Part shown: piece after piece, positions 52,917 through 62,477 of the stretch | Layout of the letters: every line of letters begins with the position of its first letter | Numbering within the stretch: the first letter of the stretch is position 1 | Source of the DNA: Celeribacter sp. HF31 | GTDB taxonomy: Bacteria > Pseudomonadota > Alphaproteobacteria > Rhodobacterales > Rhodobacteraceae | Length of the DNA stretch: 64,000 nt | Reading direction: 5' to 3' | NCBI RefSeq assembly: GCF_011806455.1 | Contig: NZ_JAATOT010000007.1 | Span: 205,512 to 269,511 of the forward strand | The notes under the pieces: generated by a model | Databases searched by the model: none | What the model saw: the letters and a program-made list of their open reading frames with translations, nothing else | Told to the model about the DNA's origin: nothing | Translations under genes and position numbers: made by a program

Positions 52917-53953
52917 CCGTAAGCCCGCATCATAGGGTCCGCGAGGATTGGCTCGCTCTGGCGCAAGAGGACGTTCTTGCGCCGGAGCAACCCATTTTCG
53001 ACTGCCACCACCACCTTTGGGATCGGCCTGAGGGCCGTTATCGGGCAGAGGAATTGATGGCGGATATAACCACGGGCCATGACGTGCGGGCCAGTCTCTA
53101 CGTCCAGTGTCGCACCGGCTACCGCACAGACGGCCCAGAGGCCCTTCGCCCGGTGGGCGAAGTCGAAACCGTGCTGGACTGGACACGCGGGCATGATCGC
53201 TTTCCGACGGGCATCGTCGCGATGGCGGACCTGCAACTGGGCGACGGCGTACGTCCGGTACTGGACGCGCTGGTCGAGGCGGGGCGGGGCCGGGTCAAGG
53301 GCATCCGCAACACCACCGCATGGCATGCCAATCCGGCAGTGCGCTCCAATCCGAAGCCGCCGCCCGAGGGCCTGTTGCGTTCGGACGCCTTCCGCGAGGG
53401 CGCGCAAGCGGTGTCTGCAAAGGGGCTGAGCCTCGATATCTGGGCCTACCAGACCCAACTGGACGAGGTTCGTGCATTGGCAGAAGCTGTGCCGGAGCTG
53501 ACCGTCATCGTCGACCATTGCGGCGGACCGCTGGGTGTCGGCCCGCATGATCGCTTTGACCCTGAGAATTTCCGCGCCTGGCGTGACGCGCTGAGCACGG
53601 TGGCCGCACTGCCCAACACGCGGGTCAAGATCGGCGGCTTCGGCCTCGGTGTCTTTGGCTGGCGGTATGCCGATGCGCCCCTGCCGCCGCACTCCGAGAC
53701 GCTGGCGGAGGACTGGCGTCCCTGGGTCGAAACCTGTCTCGACCTCTTCGGCCCCGATCGCGCGATGTTTCAAAGCAACTTCCCCGTGGACAAGGGACAG
53801 GTCGGCTACCGGACGCTTTGGAACGCCTTCAAACGCCTCGCCGCACCGCTGAGCCGCGACGAACGGGACACCCTGTTCTGGCGCAGCGCCGCGCGCAGCT
53901 ACGACATCGAAGAACAGATTTTCACACATGACATTGGGAGGATACCGTCATGA
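52913..53953 (+). CDS. Amidohydrolase 2 family protein (lactonase-like)
   Basis: A 346-residue TIM-barrel metal hydrolase. The metal-binding CHHHLWD follows the first strand (about residue 31), VDHCGGPLG is near residue 202 and the catalytic region QSNFPVDK near residue 284. Relatives hydrolyse sugar lactones or aryl lactones; some decarboxylate. It is coupled to TctA upstream and to TctC copy 2 downstream (four-base overlaps both sides), so it should act on what the transporter brings in. Confidence 0.88.
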   Translation: MTVSPHHRVREDWLALAQEDVLAPEQPIFDCHHHLWDRPEGRYRAEELMADITTGHDVRASLYVQCRTGYRTDGPEALRPVGEVETVLDWTRGHDRFPTGIVAMADLQLGDGVRPVLDALVEAGRGRVKGIRNTTAWHANPAVRSNPKPPPEGLLRSDAFREGAQAVSAKGLSLDIWAYQTQLDEVRALAEAVPELTVIVDHCGGPLGVGPHDRFDPENFRAWRDALSTVAALPNTRVKIGGFGLGVFGWRYADAPLPPHSETLAEDWRPWVETCLDLFGPDRAMFQSNFPVDKGQVGYRTLWNAFKRLAAPLSRDERDTLFWRSAARSYDIEEQIFTHDIGRIPS

Positions 53954-54891
53954 AACTCACCCTTACCGCGCTGGTGCTGAGCCTTTCGGCCACAGCCGCA
54001 TTCGCTGAATACCCGGAAAAGCCCGTTGAGGTCGTCGTCGGCTATTCTGCGGGCGGCGGCACAGATGTGATGGCGCGCACCGTCGCGCAATTCCTCGAGC
54101 AGGAGCTGGGCGACGGCGCATCGGTCGTGGTCAAGAATATGCCCGGTGCCGGAGGCCAGATCGGCTTTACCGAGGTCGCCGGGGCAAAGCCCGATGGCTA
54201 CACGCTGGGCACCTTCAACCTGCCGGCAGCCCTTGCACTGACCAAGGACCGTGCGGCGGACTACGACGTGGACAGCTTTACTTACCTCGCGAATTTCGTT
54301 GAGGACCCGAACACCATCACCGTCGCGGCCTCGTCGCAGTTCCAGACGCTGGGCGAGCTTATCGACGCGGCCAAGGTCGATCCGGGTGCGATCACGCTGG
54401 GGCTGTCCAGCCTTGGGGGTAACGATCATTTCGCCGCCAACATGATGCAGGACGCAAGCGGCGCGGAGTTCACGCTGGTGCCGTTCAAGGGCGCGTCCAA
54501 CGCCCGTACCGCGATCATGGGGGGGCATGTGGCCGCCGGAACCATGACGCTGGGCCAGACCTCGAACTTCCCCGACGAGCTGCGCGTACTGGCGGTGCTG
54601 GCCGATGAACGCTCGCCCTTCCGCCCGGATGTGCCGACTGCAAAGGAGCTGGGCTATGACGTGCAGATGTCATCCCTGCGCGGCATCGTCGCCCCGGCGG
54701 GCATGGACGCGACCACGACCGAGCAGCTGCTCAGCGCGCTGAGCGCCGTCAACGAAAACCCCGAGTTTCAGGCGATGATGGCCGAGCAGGGCAATCCGAT
54801 TGCCTTCATGGTTGGCGACGATTTCGCTGCCACCGCCGCCAAACAGGACCGCATCGCCGCTCAGATTTGGGCTGAGACCCCTTGGAAATGA
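53950..54891 (+). CDS. tctC: TTT transporter substrate-binding protein, TctC family (copy 2)
   Basis: A 313-residue receptor with signal peptide (AAFAE, cleavage near residue 19). Long stretches match copy 1 (EYPEKPVEVVVGYSAGGGTDV, VVKNMPGAGGQIG, DGYTLGTFNLPA, LVPFKGASNARTA), showing duplication and divergence. It has no membrane subunits of its own and probably serves the TctA-TctB pair upstream with a different or broader ligand. Confidence 0.94.
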   Translation: MKLTLTALVLSLSATAAFAEYPEKPVEVVVGYSAGGGTDVMARTVAQFLEQELGDGASVVVKNMPGAGGQIGFTEVAGAKPDGYTLGTFNLPAALALTKDRAADYDVDSFTYLANFVEDPNTITVAASSQFQTLGELIDAAKVDPGAITLGLSSLGGNDHFAANMMQDASGAEFTLVPFKGASNARTAIMGGHVAAGTMTLGQTSNFPDELRVLAVLADERSPFRPDVPTAKELGYDVQMSSLRGIVAPAGMDATTTEQLLSALSAVNENPEFQAMMAEQGNPIAFMVGDDFAATAAKQDRIAAQIWAETPWK

Positions 54892-54938
54892 AATTTCCGC
54901 GACAGAAGTGACTTACTGATTTTTGGGAGGAGAACAGT

Positions 54939-55943
54939 ATGAAATTCAGGTTGGGCACCGCACTGACGGGTGCGCTTCTGCTTGGGGCGCTTCCGGCATT
55001 CACCGAGAGCGATCCAGACCTGTCGGCCCGCCACGTGGCTGCGGCCGAAGCCGCCGCGGGTGACGAGCTTGCGCATGTGCTGGGACATTGCAGCAAGATC
55101 GGCAAGTCTTTCACCATTCCCCATGACAAGGGGCATGAGATGCTGGAGCGCCTCATTGGCAAGGGCGACCCGCGCACCACGGCGGTCTTTGACAACCTGA
55201 TCTTCCTTGGAACGGCTTGGGTGACCGCTTGGGCGATCCCCACGTCCGACGGCATCATCCTGATCGATGCGCTCAACAACGAAGATGAGGCAAAGCGCTA
55301 CATCGAAGGCGGGCTGCGCGACATCGGGCTGGATCCGGTCGACATCAAGAAGATCGTCGTATCCCATGCGCATGGCGACCACTACGGCGGCGCCGTTTAC
55401 CTCAAGGATAAATACGGCGCCGAAATCATCATGTCGGAAACCGACTGGCAGGAACTGGAGAAAGACGAGCTTCAGTTCGATGATCCCTTGTGGGGTCGTC
55501 CGCCCCAGCGTGACGTCAGTGTCGGTGATGGCGCCACGGTGACACTGGGCGACACGACGATTACCCTGCTGGAAACGCCGGGCCACACGCCGGGCACGCT
55601 TTCGACGATCGTTCCGGTGACCGACGATGGCGAACTGCACAAGGCGATCATCTGGGGGGGCAACGGTCTGAACTTTGGGCCGGATGCCGGGCGTTTCGTT
55701 CAGATGATCGATTCTCAGCGCCGCCTTGCCGCGATGGCCAGAGAGGAAGGCTTTGACGTGTTCCTTTCCAACCACAAGACCCTTGATGGGACTTACACCA
55801 AACTCGACGCCATGGAGGCAGGTGCCGAGGGCAATCCCTTTGTCATCGGATCAGACAAGGTGGAGCGCGCCTTTACCGCGCTGAGCCATTGCGTCGCCGC
55901 ACAGCTGGCAAGCTTCGATCCAGAGGCCGTTCCAGCCGACTGA
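54939..55943 (+). CDS. Periplasmic metallo-beta-lactamase-fold hydrolase
   Basis: A 334-residue protein with a signal peptide (residues 1-20). The zinc site is SHAHGDHYGG (about residue 144) with ETPGHTPGTL (about 213) and SNHK (about 272), a set like subclass B3 enzymes and lactonases. In a catabolic cluster, and placed between two transporter sets, a periplasmic lactone or ester hydrolase that prepares the substrate for uptake is more likely than antibiotic resistance. Confidence 0.85.
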   Translation: MKFRLGTALTGALLLGALPAFTESDPDLSARHVAAAEAAAGDELAHVLGHCSKIGKSFTIPHDKGHEMLERLIGKGDPRTTAVFDNLIFLGTAWVTAWAIPTSDGIILIDALNNEDEAKRYIEGGLRDIGLDPVDIKKIVVSHAHGDHYGGAVYLKDKYGAEIIMSETDWQELEKDELQFDDPLWGRPPQRDVSVGDGATVTLGDTTITLLETPGHTPGTLSTIVPVTDDGELHKAIIWGGNGLNFGPDAGRFVQMIDSQRRLAAMAREEGFDVFLSNHKTLDGTYTKLDAMEAGAEGNPFVIGSDKVERAFTALSHCVAAQLASFDPEAVPAD

Positions 55944-56000
55944 AAACAGACGGGCCGGGCCGCAACGCCCGGAACAACACTTTGAAACTGGAGGAAAATC

Positions 56001-56969
56001 ATGACCATTAAAACCCTCGGCGCTGCTGCGCTGATCGCCGCGTCCGCCACCGTCGCACATGCCGACGACTGGACCGCCTACACCTATTCGTCCGTCTCGA
56101 CGACGTCCGCCGTCAAGGGCATGACACGCATCGTCGACCGCGTTGCGGAAGACACCGATCTGACCATCGACCTGCACCTTGGCAAGACCTTGCAGATCGC
56201 GTCCGCAGATATCACGCAGGCCGTGGGCGACGGCATCATCGACATGGCGGCCGATTTCTTCTTTTCCGGCAGCGTGCCGATCGCGCGGGTGCTGAACCTG
56301 CCGATGCTGATCGAGAACGACGAGGAATGGGCCAAGGCCTACGAGGCGATGGAACCGACGCTGGTCGATGCCTTCGCAGAGCAGGGCGTCGTGCTGCTGG
56401 GCGGCTACCGCTACCCGGAACAGACCATCTTCACCACTTTTGAAATCAACTCGCTGGCCGACCTCGAAGGTCACAAGATCCGCGTGACGTCGCCTGAGCA
56501 GGGCAAATTCATCGAGGAATTCGGCGGTGCGCCGATCACCCTATCCGGCTCCGAAGTGCCGACCTCGCTGGAACGCGGCGTGATCGAAGGCGTGCTGACC
56601 GCCTCGGCGGGTGGGGCCAAGAACTGGCACGAATTCCTGCCCTACAACTACCGTTTCGCAGTGAACTACGGCAACTCGATGATCATCGCCAATGCTGACA
56701 GCTTCGACGCTCTGTCCGAAGACACGCAGGCCAAGCTGCGCACCATCGTCGCCGAAGAGGGGCCCAAGACCACGGCGGCTTTCCTTGAGGATGAAGAGGC
56801 GCAGAAGGCTTCGCAATCGGCAGCGGGCATGATGCTTGTTGACGCCGCAGATGGCGATGCCGCCATGGCGGCCGAAAAGCTCACGCCGTTCTGGGAAGCC
56901 TGGGCCGAGCAAAACGGGCCGGAGTATGTCGAAGCCCTCGCCACCGTGCGCGAAGCCATCGGTAAGTAA
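56001..56969 (+). CDS. dctP: TRAP transporter substrate-binding protein
   Basis: A 322-residue periplasmic receptor with signal peptide (cleavage after ATVAHA, residue 21). The region GHKIRVTSPEQGKF (about residue 156) contains the conserved Arg that binds the ligand carboxylate, and the following SGSEVPTSLERGVIEG is the family signature. A CCGGGC/GCCCGG hairpin (55955-55972) precedes it. Confidence 0.94.
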   Translation: MTIKTLGAAALIAASATVAHADDWTAYTYSSVSTTSAVKGMTRIVDRVAEDTDLTIDLHLGKTLQIASADITQAVGDGIIDMAADFFFSGSVPIARVLNLPMLIENDEEWAKAYEAMEPTLVDAFAEQGVVLLGGYRYPEQTIFTTFEINSLADLEGHKIRVTSPEQGKFIEEFGGAPITLSGSEVPTSLERGVIEGVLTASAGGAKNWHEFLPYNYRFAVNYGNSMIIANADSFDALSEDTQAKLRTIVAEEGPKTTAAFLEDEEAQKASQSAAGMMLVDAADGDAAMAAEKLTPFWEAWAEQNGPEYVEALATVREAIGK

Positions 56970-56970
56970 G

Positions 56971-57486
56971 ATGCAGACGCAGAGCAGAACGGGGCCGGCA
57001 TCGGCCGGCCCCATTTTCGACGTTGCCGCGCGGATCACGGGCGTTGCAACCGGCACGGTCCTTGTGGCGCTGGTCTCGCTGGTCTGCCTCGAGGCGCTGC
57101 TGCGCGGCGGCTTTAATTACTCGCTGGGCTTTGCCGAGGAACTGACGGGCTACGGCGTCGTCTTTATGACCTTCTTCGGCGCGGCTCTGGCATTGCGTAG
57201 CCATGCGATGTTCCAGGTGCATTTCCTGCTGGACACCTGGCCTGAGGGCACGCGCCGCTGGCTGATCCGCGTCTTTGCGCTCGTCGCGCTGGCGATCTGC
57301 GTGATCCTCGCGTGGAAGACCAAGGATCTGACGCTGTCGTCCTTTTCGCGCGGCAAGTTCGCGCCGACCGTCCTGCGCACGCCCCTTTGGATCCCGCAGA
57401 TCATCCTGCCGCTCGGCTTTTCCGTGCTGGCGTTCTTTCTGGTCGAGCAACTGCTGCTGACCTTCCGCAATTACGGGGACAAGTAA
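56971..57486 (+). CDS. dctQ: TRAP transporter small membrane subunit
   Basis: A 171-residue protein with four helices. The EELTGYGVVFMTFFGAALALR segment in the second helix region is typical. ATG 56971 lies one base after the DctP stop; the open frame further upstream overlaps dctP. Confidence 0.92.
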   Translation: MQTQSRTGPASAGPIFDVAARITGVATGTVLVALVSLVCLEALLRGGFNYSLGFAEELTGYGVVFMTFFGAALALRSHAMFQVHFLLDTWPEGTRRWLIRVFALVALAICVILAWKTKDLTLSSFSRGKFAPTVLRTPLWIPQIILPLGFSVLAFFLVEQLLLTFRNYGDK

Positions 57487-57487
57487 A

Positions 57488-58780
57488 ATGGAAGCGATCC
57501 TCGCCTTTGGCCTGCTGATTGGCCTGATCCTTGGCGGCATGTGGGTGCAATTCGCTGTTGCCGGTGCCGGTCTGACCTATATCTGGCTCCTCAAGGGCTT
57601 TGGGGGCTGGAAGGCGCTTGGGCTTGTCAGTTGGGGCGCCGCCAACAGTTTTACCCTTGCCGCTATTCCGCTGTTTGTTCTGATGGCCGAAATCCTGCTG
57701 GGCTCGGGTCTCTCGACGCGCCTGTATAACGGTGTCGCGCCCTTCATGCGGCGGCTTCCGGGCGGATTGTTGCACACCAATATCGCGGGTAGCGGCATCT
57801 TCGCGGCGATTTCGGGCGGCTCCGCCCCCACCGCCGCCGCCATGTCTACGGTCGCCCTGCCGGAACTGTCCGCGCGTGGCTACAACCGTCGCCTCGTCGC
57901 CGGGTCGCTGGCCGCGGGAGGAACGCTGGGCATTCTCATCCCGCCGTCGATCACCATGATCATCTATGCCACTTTCACCGAGACCTCGATCGCGCGGCTC
58001 TTTGCCGCCGGTCTGGTGCCGGGGATCGTTCTGGCGCTGTGTTATATGGGCTTCATCATGGCGCGCGTGCTGATTAATCCGTCTCTGGCGCCGAAGTCCG
58101 AGACCAAGGCCAGTCTCGGTGATCTGGGCCGCGCGCTCTTGGACATCGTGCCGTTTCTCATGCTGATCTTCATCGTGCTGGGTAGCATCTACGGCGGCTT
58201 TGCCACACCGACCGAGGCCGGGGCCGTGGGCACAGTGGGCGCCATCCTGATCGCCGCACTCTATCGCAAGCTTAGCCTGCAACTTCTCAAGGACGCGCTG
58301 TCCCGTACCGCCTCCATGAGCGGAAACATCCTGTTCATTGTTTTCACCTCGATGATCTTTGCCTACGCGACTGCGCTCTCGGGTATCGGCGAGGATCTCG
58401 TCGGCATGCTGGAAGAGGCCAATGTCTCGCGCCTGACCTTCCTGCTGATCATCATGGTGGTCTTTGCGATCCTGGGCTGTTTCATGGAGGGCCTCGGCAT
58501 GATCGCGATTATCGTGCCGGTGATCTTCCCGGCGCTGATGGCCATGGGTGTCGACCCGATCTGGTTCGGCGTCTTCGTCGTGATCCTGGTGGAGCTGGGC
58601 CAGTTGACCCCGCCGCTGGGCGTGATCCTCTTTGTCGTGGCCTCGTCGTCGGATGAGGTCAAGGTCGAGGACGTGATCATGGGTACCTTGCCCTTCTTCT
58701 TCATTATCGTCGCCTTCATGCTGCTTCTCATCGGTGTGCCTGATATCGCCCTGTTCTTGCCGGAGTTTACGTTCGGATGA
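57488..58780 (+). CDS. dctM: TRAP transporter large membrane subunit
   Basis: A 430-residue membrane protein with about 12 helices. The family motifs GGSAPTAAAMSTVALPEL (about residue 111), GTLGILIPPS (about 149) and the TPTEAGAVGT segment are present. It imports a carboxylate with DctP and DctQ using an ion gradient. The stop overlaps the lactonase gene start. Confidence 0.95.
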   Translation: MEAILAFGLLIGLILGGMWVQFAVAGAGLTYIWLLKGFGGWKALGLVSWGAANSFTLAAIPLFVLMAEILLGSGLSTRLYNGVAPFMRRLPGGLLHTNIAGSGIFAAISGGSAPTAAAMSTVALPELSARGYNRRLVAGSLAAGGTLGILIPPSITMIIYATFTETSIARLFAAGLVPGIVLALCYMGFIMARVLINPSLAPKSETKASLGDLGRALLDIVPFLMLIFIVLGSIYGGFATPTEAGAVGTVGAILIAALYRKLSLQLLKDALSRTASMSGNILFIVFTSMIFAYATALSGIGEDLVGMLEEANVSRLTFLLIIMVVFAILGCFMEGLGMIAIIVPVIFPALMAMGVDPIWFGVFVVILVELGQLTPPLGVILFVVASSSDEVKVEDVIMGTLPFFFIIVAFMLLLIGVPDIALFLPEFTFG

Positions 58781-59727
58781 CACATACCTATCCCTTTCCT
58801 GAGCCGGTCATCCTTGATGCCGAGGTCTTTACCGAGCTGCCCGCCGCGCTGCGCCGCACGGGTCAGCCGTCCTACTGGGCGGAAAAGAACCGACGCGGCG
58901 CGCCTGCGGACAGTTTCCTTGAGGGGCCGTCCTTTGATGCGCAGGGGAATCTCTGGTTCGTCGACATCCCTTTTGGTCGGGTGTTTCGGGCCGATCAAGG
59001 CGGTGGAATCAACCAGGTCGCCGAGTATGACGGCCAGCCCAACGGGCTGAAGATCCACCGCGACGGGCGGATCTTTCTGGCGGATTATCAGAACGGCATC
59101 ATGTTGCTGGACCCGGACAGCGGGACGGTGAGCAAGGCGCTCGGCGATGCCGACACCGAAAGTTTCAAAGGCTGCAACGACCTGCATTTCGGTCGCGACG
59201 GCGCGCTTTACTTCACCGATCAGGGCCAGACCGGGCTGCAAGACCCCACAGGCCGTGTTTGGAAATGGGTGCCGGAAACGGGCGCGCTGACCTGTCTGAT
59301 CGACAAGGTGCCGAGCCCCAATGGACTGGTGCTGGACATTGCCGAACACGTACTCTTCCTTGCCGTGACGCGGGCGAATGCCGTCTGGCGCTTGCCCATG
59401 TCGCCCTCAGGGCGGGTGAACAAGGCCGGGCTTTTCATCCAGTTCTCCGGCGGCCGCGCGGGGCCAGACGGGCTTGCGCTGACCTCCGCTGGCGGCGTCG
59501 TGGTGTGTCAGACCGGCATGGGGCTGGTCTGGGTGCATGATGTGCTGGGACGTCCCATCGCTGTGGTGCGTTCGCCGCGCGGCCTCGGCACGACCAATTG
59601 CGCCTTTGGCGGGCCGGAGGGGCGGACCCTGTTCATCACAGAAAGCGACAGTGGCAGCATCCTGAAGGCAGAGTTCCCGACGGAGTTGGGAATCGCTGGC
59701 GCGCCGATGTTTTCCGGCGCGCTCTAA
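58777..59727 (+). CDS. SMP-30/gluconolactonase family protein
   Basis: A 316-residue six-bladed beta-propeller hydrolase. The metal ligands are recognisable: Glu in LEGPSFDAQG (about residue 49), Asn in GCNDLHFGRDG (about 131) and Asn/Asp in PNGLVLDIAE. Family members hydrolyse sugar and aromatic lactones. It is coupled to DctM by a four-base overlap and is the last plus-strand gene of the island. Confidence 0.9.
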   Translation: MTHTYPFPEPVILDAEVFTELPAALRRTGQPSYWAEKNRRGAPADSFLEGPSFDAQGNLWFVDIPFGRVFRADQGGGINQVAEYDGQPNGLKIHRDGRIFLADYQNGIMLLDPDSGTVSKALGDADTESFKGCNDLHFGRDGALYFTDQGQTGLQDPTGRVWKWVPETGALTCLIDKVPSPNGLVLDIAEHVLFLAVTRANAVWRLPMSPSGRVNKAGLFIQFSGGRAGPDGLALTSAGGVVVCQTGMGLVWVHDVLGRPIAVVRSPRGLGTTNCAFGGPEGRTLFITESDSGSILKAEFPTELGIAGAPMFSGAL

Positions 59728-59739
59728 GGTGCAAACGGC

Positions 59740-60507
59740 TCAAAAGCCGTAGAGCGTTTCGGGATTGTCCCACATGCACCGCCGGAAGGTATCGGCACTG
59801 AACGCCGTGCGGCATAGCTCCAACATCGGCGGGATCTCCGGCACTGGCTCGGGGGTCATCACATGCGGCCAGTCGCTGCCCCAGAGGATCTGGTCGGGAA
59901 AATCCGTCCCGAGACGTGTCATCAGCGCGGACAGGTCGGCGTAGCGCCCGATATCGGTGCTGACCCGGGTCGGGGAGAGTTTGACCCAGATGCGGCCCGT
60001 GTCGAGAAGCCGGAACAGGGCGTCCGGCGCGTCGGGGTCGACATGACCGATGTGATCGAGAATCAACAGCACGTCTGCGGGCAGGTCGGGCAGCATCGCT
60101 CCGATCCGGTCAAAGCTGTGCGGCTCCGTGTTCAACTCGATATGCCACCCGACTTCTGCCATCCTGTCCGCGAGGTCAGGCAATTGCCCGAGCGCACTGT
60201 CGCCCAGCCGTGCGCGGTCCTGGATGCGGATCGCGCGGATGCCAGCGGCATGCAATGCGGGCAGGTTGGCATCCGCGTCGATCATGGCGACGCCGCGCAA
60301 GGCAACGGGGCCTTCGGTGCTTAGCGCCGCCACCAAGCGACTGTTGTCCGTTCCATCGACCGAGGCCTGCACCACAACGGCGCGGCGCACGCCCAGAGGC
60401 GCGGCCTCTGCCATGTAGTCGCGGATATCGCGTTTGGGCGGGGCATAGGCGCCGGTTTTCGGGGGAGCGTCCTTAGCAAAGGAATGCATGTGGCAATCGG
60501 TAATCAT
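59740..60507 (-). CDS. Amidohydrolase 2 family, LigI-like (2-pyrone-4,6-dicarboxylate hydrolase family)
   Basis: A 255-residue TIM-barrel hydrolase, short like LigI. It begins TDCHMHSFA (metal-type HxH), has DHIGHVDPDAP near residue 139 and ends with GSDWPHV (catalytic Asp) near residue 214. RIQDRARLGD carries Arg residues where LigI binds carboxylates. It is the last gene of the minus-strand TTT operon, overlapping TctA. Hydrolysis of a lactone dicarboxylate is inferred from family and context. Confidence 0.82.
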   Translation of the reverse strand: MITDCHMHSFAKDAPPKTGAYAPPKRDIRDYMAEAAPLGVRRAVVVQASVDGTDNSRLVAALSTEGPVALRGVAMIDADANLPALHAAGIRAIRIQDRARLGDSALGQLPDLADRMAEVGWHIELNTEPHSFDRIGAMLPDLPADVLLILDHIGHVDPDAPDALFRLLDTGRIWVKLSPTRVSTDIGRYADLSALMTRLGTDFPDQILWGSDWPHVMTPEPVPEIPPMLELCRTAFSADTFRRCMWDNPETLYGF

Positions 60508-61979
60508 GTCCGCGCCTTTCTGATGTCGAGAGCCAAGCTGATCAGCACGCAGAGCACGATCAGCGCCATCAGTCCGAGGGTAATGGGTGATCCGACAAAG
60601 ATGCCGTAGCTGCCGCCCGAGGTCAGTAAGGCCTGTCGCAGGCTCTGTTCGAATGGTGCTCCAAGGATCAACCCGATCAGCAGCGGCGGCAGCGGGAAGT
60701 TGGCGCGGCGGAAGAGGAACCCCAGCACGCCTGCGCCGAGCATCACCCAGACATCGAACAGGCTGTTGTTCACCGAAAACGCTCCGAAGACCGCGAGGAT
60801 CGTGATCGCGGGCAACAGGTGGCGCGGCTGAATGCGCGTGACGTGGATCGCAACGCGAAAGAACATGAGGCCCAAGATCACCGTCGGGATGGACGACAAC
60901 AAGAGCGCCTCGAAGATGGCATAAACCTCCAGCCCGTGATCGCGGAAGAGGAACGGCCCCGGCGCCAGCCCGTGCAGCATGAAGGCGCCAAGGATCACTG
61001 CCGTGACCGCGTCGCCGGGAATGCCGAGCGCCAGCGTCGGCACCAACGCTCCGCCGGTCACGGCGTTGTTGGCGGCTTCGGGGGCGGCGACGCCTTCAGG
61101 TGCGCCCTTGCCAAACTGCTCGGCATCCTTGGAACGCGAGCGAGCGAGGTTGTAGCTCATGAAGGCGGGCACGGTGGAACCGATCCCCGGCAGGATGCCG
61201 ACAAAGGTGCCGATGATCGAGGACAAGAGCAGTGTCACCCGCATCCGCCACACCTCGGCAAAGCGCACGACCGACGACTTCAGCGGCGGAACCTGAACAT
61301 CGCCCACCAGCGGCTCTCGGTCAAAGGCCTGCATCAGAACTTCGGCCATTGCGAACAGGCCGATCAACACCGGGATCAACTGGAACCCATTTTCAAAGGC
61401 AAAGGAGCCAAAGGTGAACCTCGGCGTGCCACTGATCGGGTCGAGGCCCACGATGCCCGCACATGCGCCCACCAACACCATGATCAACGCGTCCAGTTTC
61501 GATCCGCCGCCGAAGATGACGATCACCAGCAAGGCAAACAGCATCAACATCGCCATTTCCGCCGGGCCGAAATCCAGTGCGAAGCGCGCCAGCGGTTCCG
61601 CCAGCGCCATCAGCACGAAACAGCTAAAGATGTTGCCGAAGACGCTTGCATAGAGGGCAAAGCGCAGCGCCCGGCCACCTTCGCCGCGGCGCGCCATGGC
61701 GAAGCCGTCGATGGCTGTCGCTGCCGAGGACGGCGTGCCCGGCACGTTCAACAGGACCGCCGAGATCGATCCGCCAAAGATCGCGCCCTGATAGACGCCG
61801 AGAAGCAGGATGATCGCCGGGATCGGCTGCATCGAGAATGTGACCGGGATCAACAGGGCGATGGCCATGGTCGGCCCGAGGCCGGGGATCGTCCCGATGA
61901 TGATCCCCGAGACGATCCCGATCAGCGCCGCAACCAGCACCCAGATGTTCAAGAGTTCAAGAAAGGCATCGACAAGCAT
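60504..61979 (-). CDS. tctA: TTT transporter large membrane subunit, TctA family (second system)
   Basis: A 491-residue membrane protein with two signature repeats: GTIPGLGPTMAI near residue 28 and GILPGIGSTVPAF near residue 263. Distinct from the TctA at 51417. It follows TctB after 39 bases and overlaps the LigI-like gene. Confidence 0.94.
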   Translation of the reverse strand: MLVDAFLELLNIWVLVAALIGIVSGIIIGTIPGLGPTMAIALLIPVTFSMQPIPAIILLLGVYQGAIFGGSISAVLLNVPGTPSSAATAIDGFAMARRGEGGRALRFALYASVFGNIFSCFVLMALAEPLARFALDFGPAEMAMLMLFALLVIVIFGGGSKLDALIMVLVGACAGIVGLDPISGTPRFTFGSFAFENGFQLIPVLIGLFAMAEVLMQAFDREPLVGDVQVPPLKSSVVRFAEVWRMRVTLLLSSIIGTFVGILPGIGSTVPAFMSYNLARSRSKDAEQFGKGAPEGVAAPEAANNAVTGGALVPTLALGIPGDAVTAVILGAFMLHGLAPGPFLFRDHGLEVYAIFEALLLSSIPTVILGLMFFRVAIHVTRIQPRHLLPAITILAVFGAFSVNNSLFDVWVMLGAGVLGFLFRRANFPLPPLLIGLILGAPFEQSLRQALLTSGGSYGIFVGSPITLGLMALIVLCVLISLALDIRKART

Positions 61980-62018
61980 AGCTTGCGCTCCATTGCATAT
62001 TGAAAAGGATCGAAAAGG

Positions 62019-62477
62019 TTAGGGCAGAGGGATGCTCAGCCCATACCGTCCGCCAAAGGTCACGACCGCAGCAATGACCAGCGGCAGGCCCAGCAAAAGC
62101 GGACGACGTTCACCGAGAACCAGCGCCACGACGATCCCCACGCCAGCAGCTCCGAAGAAGAACCCGATGTGCGGTATCGCCCAGAGCGCCGCCGCGCAAC
62201 TTGCCGTCAGGGTCAGAACCCGGCCCAACCGGGACAGACCAAGCGGGGTATCCTCAGTGCGCAGGCATAGGATGAGGCGAAGTGCCGCGACAGCCGCCAA
62301 CAGCCACAGGGCCACGCGGGGAAAGCTGCGGGCATCCGGCCCCGAGGCGCCGAACCCAAAGATCTCGATCTGGCTATCCAGGCTCACAAGCCCCCAGGCC
62401 GCTGCCGCGAGCAAGAGCCCGACGGTCAGCGTTCGAAAGCCCGGGCGGGCGAACCCGCCTTGCGTCTTGTGGCTCAA
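62019..62477 (-). CDS. tctB: TTT transporter small membrane subunit, TctB family (second system)
   Basis: A 152-residue protein with four hydrophobic helices and little other conservation, as usual for TctB. The start overlaps the stop of the upstream TctC gene. Confidence 0.86.
   Translation of the reverse strand: MSHKTQGGFARPGFRTLTVGLLLAAAAWGLVSLDSQIEIFGFGASGPDARSFPRVALWLLAAVAALRLILCLRTEDTPLGLSRLGRVLTLTASCAAALWAIPHIGFFFGAAGVGIVVALVLGERRPLLLGLPLVIAAVVTFGGRYGLSIPLP

Noticed and set aside
50424..53186. A 920-codon open frame on the minus strand
   Set aside because: It is antisense to tctC, tctB and tctA, which have strong family motifs. The frame is an effect of GC-rich codon bias and its product is low-complexity with many His, Arg and Gln residues.
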